Part shown: piece after piece, positions 59,531-64,000 of the stretch
How positions within the stretch are numbered: position 1 is the stretch's first letter
How the letters are laid out: each line of letters opens with the position of its first letter
Source: Polytrichum commune
Taxonomy: Eukaryota; Streptophyta; Polytrichopsida; Polytrichales; Polytrichaceae
Assembly: GCA_950295325.1 (NCBI GenBank)
Contig: OX485803.1
Location: forward strand, 11,842,001 to 11,906,000
Direction of reading: 5' to 3'
Length of the DNA stretch: 64,000 nt
Program-made: the position numbers and the translations under genes
Notes under the pieces: generated by a model
The model's input: only the letters and a program-made list of their open reading frames with translations
Databases searched by the model: none
What the model was told of the DNA's origin: nothing

Positions 59531-60190
59531 CCGTGTCACTGAGACATTGTGAATGTTCCCGTGTGGTCGCGGGCAAAGTGAATCTCCACCATGGGTTGCA
59601 TTATACTAGATCTAAAGGCTCCTACATTGTCCCAACTCTCGATTTCTCTTCCCCTCGGGCACAACTTATAAAACTTCAGGTCAGATGGAATTTCCACCTT
59701 CACCCTCTCGCAAAGCTTGGGATGAAAAAACCCAATTGAATAATCCATCTAAGGCTATCTTGAGCATGTGAAGGCAAGGGGATTTGAATCCCTATCCACT
59801 CCTTCCCAAATGGTAGTGCAAGGGGTATCAACCACAATACTCAAGCCCTTGTCTATGAAGATTAATGCGACGCAATCAAATATAATTAGTTGGTTGTTCA
59901 TCCCAGTTGTATGGGAGGTATTGCTTGGAATTCCGAACGGGAACTTAGGGAATGCTACAAGAACCTTCAAAATTTCATGCAATACTTCCCATATAGTTGG
60001 AATGAACAACCAATTGCTTTTATTATGCAAACATTGATTATTCATCCTCTAAAACTTCATTCATCAAAATTTTGTTCACGTTGCCCAGGTGGTTCTATGC
60101 ACCGGAGGATGGGACTATGTAAATAGATGGCTTGGATGTGCTCTGCCCACGACCACACAGGAGGGTGTTCACAACACCTCAGTGACTTGG
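59531..60190. mobile_element. MULE-like element, 660 bp
   Basis: Inverted ends of about 50 bp: CCGTGTCACTGAG, TTGTGAA, GTGTGGTCGCGGGCAAAG at left pair with CTCTGCCCACGACCACAC, TTCACAA, CTCAGTGACTTGG at right. CTTACAT occurs at both sides (59522-59528 and 60191-60197). Long TIRs and a 7-9 bp TSD suggest Mutator-like. The 89-codon frame inside has no recognisable domain. Confidence 0.65.
59885..60017. mobile_element. Fold-back MITE nested in the MULE-like element
   Basis: AATTAGTTGGTTGTTCATCC and GTATGGGAGGTATTGC at left pair with GCAATACTTCCCATA and GGAATGAACAACCAATT at right. It lies wholly inside 59531-60190. Confidence 0.7.
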
Positions 60191-60728
60191 CTTACATGAT
60201 GTTTATTTAAGGTTTCATGTTGGTTTTGGATATGCCTACCTTATAGGTAATTGTTTTATGATGTCTTCTCCTCCGTACCCACTACCAATAGAATGGATTT
60301 ACTTAACAAATTGGAGCTCTGGGAGAAGAATCATTGTCAACTTATCTTCATGCTTTGAATGTGGTCCTCGTGAGAGGCTGTACCCCTAACTTTATTCTCT
60401 CTTTAGGGCTTCCACGTGTGAAGCTCAAACACTACTTAGGTACACAACACAAAGTAAATGGATTGCTTGATTAGCCATTAAGTCTTGAAGGTCAAAGCAA
60501 GGGGGGTCCTTGGGTTTTGTTGAATTGACCAAACCTTGGGGACTCTCACTTGTAGCTAGGAAGTTTACACATCAACTTTTGGGGTTTAGTTCCATAACAC
60601 CTATTGAGGGGGTAATAGTAAAACTTATTGGTTGTTGATTCATCCAATTTAAGTTCATGGAAATGAAATGAAATGAAATTGATTTTAAAATCCGAGAAGT
60701 CGAAAAGGCTAATGGGATTGAAAGTACA

Positions 60729-62360
60729 TTAGGATGGTTTCAAACCAATTAATTTTCTAGAGTGATAGAGTGTGGTAGCCTCCGTGAGATAGAGGCTAAT
60801 GTCAACTTGTTGGTTTAGGTGAAAGAAAAACTTGAGGCTCCCTAGAACTATGTTCTCAAATAATGATGGAAACTTATCTCTAATGGGGTTGTATAGGGGA
60901 CATTTCCAACATGAAATGTGCCTTTTTTTCAATTGCATTATAGGAGCAAAAGTGGCATAGTCTATTATCTCTAGAAATAGAGGTAATCGTCCATCGTCTA
61001 GTTTCAATGGCAAGTCTATGGTTCGAGGCGCGATAGGCAGCAATGATCTTGCATTGTGGGGGAGTCAATGGTTGCTTCAAGTACAATTCACATTCGTATT
61101 TAAGAAAGTCCTTGAGGTGGAGGTAGTCTACTTTCTTCCTAGAGAGATGGAAAAAGCTCCACTCTTTAGCAAGAAAAACCTCCTTGATATCAACATATGT
61201 CATTTTTGATGTGGTTGGGTTGTCATGGGTTTCCCAATGAGATAAACCCTATGATGTCTTCTAGACGGTTGTCAATTTGTACTAAGTGTTAACTCCTTGT
61301 TCGGCCAGGTGATGGATAGTGAGGTTGCTTTATTGACTAGCCAAGACGGGGAGAGGTGGGCGAGGCATTGTTGAAAGCCCATAGTAAGCTCGAGAGCATA
61401 TAATTCTATGGGAAGTTATCCGAATTTGGCTAATAAGAAGATATGATAGGTAGTCAAAGAACACACTTTGATGTGAGGCATCACATGCATCTTCATGCCC
61501 TTCTCAAAGACTTTCCAATGAGAGTTTTTTCAAGTCACCTCCCCAAATTTTGGTGCCATACTTGAAAGTAGGAAGCACTAAAGCCTTGAATAGGTGAGAT
61601 TTGAGTTTCCAACAGTGACACCGACTACCACTTCTTCCCTTAAAGTTTTCATCAACGCTTCACACATGCAATTCCTTGCCTTTTACTGGATGGCTCAAAG
61701 TAACCATGCGAATAAAAATCAATCCCAAGGTGTTTGTATTCATGGGTGATCTCAATTTGGTCTTTGTCTAGGTAAAATGCCTCTTGGATTAATTTCCTTT
61801 TGTTGCAGCCAAATATCATGATTTCAGTCTTAGCTGGTTTGATTTCAAGGCTAGAAGGAGTGCAAAATCTCATATAGCTTGTTGAAAGTCGTTGTAGGCA
61901 TATGTATGATCTAGAGAGTAGAACAACATCATCAGCATAAAGAAGAATGCCAACCATTGTGTTAAATAAGCATAGAAAATCCCCATCGATCTTGTCCAAA
62001 TATGTTTCAAGTTCATCAGTGTACAAGCCGAATTGTGGTGGGGGAGAGGGGACATCCTTGTTTAACATCAATGTTAGACATTATTTCATCATGTAGGTCA
62101 TCATTTATTCAAACTTTTGCATAGATTACGGTGTACATGGTTTTTACATCATGTTGCAAATGAGATGGTATCCCTGATCTTTGGAGGTGTTCCCAAAGCT
62201 TGTCACACGGAACTGTGTCAAAAGCTATTCTGAAATTGACAAAGCAAGAATAGAGACATCGAACAACAAGAACAGAGACATTGACTCACAAATATCTCTT
62301 GTTTGAATAAAGTACGTAGTGTAAGGATGTGGTCTAAAGTAGATCTACCTTCCTTGAAAC
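60729..62360 (-). pseudogene. Decayed LINE (non-LTR reverse transcriptase)
   Basis: The polymerase of a LINE copies its RNA at a nicked target. Read on the minus strand: near 62340-62280 a frameshifted remnant of the GF.EGRSTLDHILTLR region; at about 62245-62215 FRIAFDTVP, the RT motif A with its catalytic Asp; at 61939-61928 the YADD catalytic box in ILLYADDVVLLS; then EIKPAKTEIMIFG and HEYKHLGI of the RT thumb boundary. At 61203-60880 is a C-terminal region (NHRLAIETRRW, LCHFCSYNAIEKKAHFMLE), a zf-RVT zinc knuckle of the CxxC..H type, continuing in a shifted frame at 61043-60729 (CPLYNPIRDKFPSLFENIV). Frameshifts and stops between the blocks show it is dead. No endonuclease domain or poly-A tail was seen. 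Confidence 0.85.
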
Positions 62361-62960
62361 TTGCACGTCATCTTGCCCTAATCCCTTTTAATTATGCTCA
62401 TCAATTAATTATTTTTTCTAAAACAAAGCCATAAAGCTTGCCAAAAGATTGTTCATTAGACTAACTTGGGGTAGATGCCCTTGACTTAGACGTTAATTTG
62501 ACTACAAATAGTGATCAACGGGTTTTACAATAGTAATTAGTGTTTTGTCCTCCCCTTTCCCGAGTTCGCCCTCTCCCTCAGTTTGGTGTTATGAACATTC
62601 ACCTACTCCCATGTATTCATACACAATCAATTCAAAATTTGTTATAACTCAATACATGTCGTGGGTTTGTACAAATATAACATTATTCAACAACTATCGT
62701 CATGAGTTCAGTGAGCCATGGGATCGGGTGATTATATGCTAAGGATCCGCATCTTTTTACATGTAGAATGCTACAATGTCAGCCCGAACTCTTAGTCAGG
62801 CATGGAAGTCTCCAAGATTGTTGACCAATGTTATAAAGTGACACTTAGACCATGCAATGATAACTTGAAACCTTCAAGAATTAACTTGTGACCTAATTTT
62901 TTAAAGACTAGGATCAACCCTTGACGTGTCTATTTCCCGCAATTTAAAAATTGGTTCATA

Positions 62961-63337
62961 CCTTCAAAGGCCCCCGGCTAGATCACATCTTCATTCGGCT
63001 GGGCCCCGCCCCTCCCACGCCTCCTTCACTGCCCGGTATTCCTGCTCGCACCCACGTGGGAACTCCTCCTCGTTGGGAACCAATGTGACAATACCTGGTC
63101 AAAATTACAAATATTCAAGTTGACATCACTCTCATTATTCTCAATTTAATTGATGGAGTTCCTTCACATGCCAAAGGAGCTTAATGGCTAAAGTGACCGG
63201 GTATTGTCACATTGGTTCCCAACGAGGAAGAGTTCCCACACATGTGCGGGCAGGGAGACCGGACAGTGAAGAAGGCGTGGGAGGGGGCGGGGTCCAGCCG
63301 AATGAAGATATGATCTAGCCCGGGGCCCTTCAAAGCT
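62961..63337. mobile_element. GC-rich long hairpin (fold-back)
   Basis: Arm 1 (62961-63100) and arm 2 (63195-63337) are inverted copies of about 140 bp: CCTTCAAAGGCCCCCGGCTA, ATCTTCATTCGGCTGG, CTCGTTGGGAACCAATGTGA, CAATACCYGGTC. They enclose a 94-bp AT-rich loop. Frames on both strands through the arms are mirror translations, not genes. Confidence 0.88.
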
Positions 63338-63395
63338 ACCAAAATTACACTTACATGTTGAAATTGGGACAATCCTACACATACAATGAAGGGCT

Positions 63396-63481
63396 GGGGC
63401 GAACCAACCTGTACATTGGTTCCTTGGAGGGGCAAGGGTTTAGGCATCCAACAAGGAACGAGTGTATGGGTTAGTTCGCCC
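63396..63481. mobile_element. Second copy of the ~90-bp palindromic MITE
   Basis: Ends GGGGCGAACCAACC and GGGTTAGTTCGCC are inverted repeats, and the interior is the reverse complement of 1289-1377 at high similarity (CATCCAACAAGGAACGAGTG against its complement). Confidence 0.65.
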
Positions 63482-64000
63482 AAATCTACAATGAAGAAGT
63501 CAAAATCTCTAACCTCACATATTCCATCGGGTGTAGGGGTGTTTTTTGGGGACAAATAGAGGGCCGAGTGATCCGTCATTGACCTTTTATTTTAGGGACC
63601 CCACTTGCTTGGAAAGGGTCCATGATCACCAATCCTGCCATGTTCATCGAATCTTTCCCCAAGATTGCACACCGTGCCCATCCGAACAATGTGGGACCAT
63701 ATATATATTGACGATGTTAAAAAAAGCCTTCAATGACACATACATTATCAAATATTTTAAAGAAACCCACCTTCGTACTAGGTAGCTAGGTAGCTAGGAG
63801 GCCACTCGTGTGTAGATGGAGAAAAGTAACTTGTTGACTACCGAAATGTGTTTCTTGTCGGCGTGAGGAAATCTAGTGGCGTCATTCCAACACAAAAAGG
63901 ACCATGTGCTTTGAGAATTTAAGCCTCAATAGGCCATGTCCTCTAGAGGCTTTAATTTGAAGGGAGTTTTTTAATATGCGATTGGGTGGAAACTCCCCAT

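Noticed and set aside
61018-61209. Plus-strand frame over the LINE
   Set aside because: Antisense shadow of the zf-RVT region of the minus-strand LINE.
63181-63579. 132-codon minus-strand frame
   Set aside because: It runs along one arm of the long hairpin and into the palindromic MITE; the other arm gives a mirror frame.

Overview
This window reads as nuclear DNA of a land plant with a large, repeat-rich and gene-poor genome. The evidence is plant-type GT-AG introns, short runs of the plant telomere motif (AAACCCT), a Stowaway-type mini-transposon with TA target sites, and a DUF4408/DUF761 protein, a plant family. The lineage cannot be fixed by eye. Low gene density and the hAT and LINE relics would suit a fern, lycophyte or large-genome seed plant.

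Only two protein genes look intact. One (32.2-34.7 kb, +) encodes a two-membrane-segment protein with a 15-bp minisatellite inside the coding region, acidic and proline-rich middle parts, and a C-terminal DUF761 motif. Its leader (about 30.6-32.2 kb) probably contains one intron with a long (AG)n tract. The other (40.8-41.2 kb, +) encodes dihydroneopterin aldolase (FolB) of folate synthesis, with all expected active-site residues. A spliced coding remnant of unknown identity (44.8-45.1 kb) lies downstream. An hAT-type transposase gene (49.85-52.08 kb) has lost its middle. A decayed LINE with reverse transcriptase and a C-terminal zinc knuckle sits on the minus strand at 60.7-62.4 kb.

The rest is mostly nested non-autonomous DNA transposons, several with terminal inverted repeats (TIRs) and target-site duplications (TSDs) readable in the raw sequence. 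They include a ~950-bp GGGGTGGACTC family (2.3, 25.7, 37.4 and 43.4 kb), one copy holding a 663-bp element with a perfect 8-bp TSD; a ~360-bp family (6.8, 14.7, 29.0, 36.7, 41.9 kb); PIF/Tourist-like elements (0.1, 9.2, 57.3 kb); fold-back elements starting CATAACATTATT (22.1, 28.6, 54.8, 56.1 kb); a MULE-like element (59.5-60.2 kb); and a SINE-like retroposon with a 14-bp TSD (46.2-46.4 kb). Tandem arrays lie at 6.1-6.7 and 23.3-24.8 kb.

The most informative region is 40.4-45.1 kb. The folB leader is tandemly duplicated. The folB 3' end and flank were copied serially downstream, and three different transposons then landed in the copies, so the order of events can be read from the sequence. 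I see no operon, CRISPR, rRNA or convincing tRNA gene, and nothing that amounts to a new multi-gene system.
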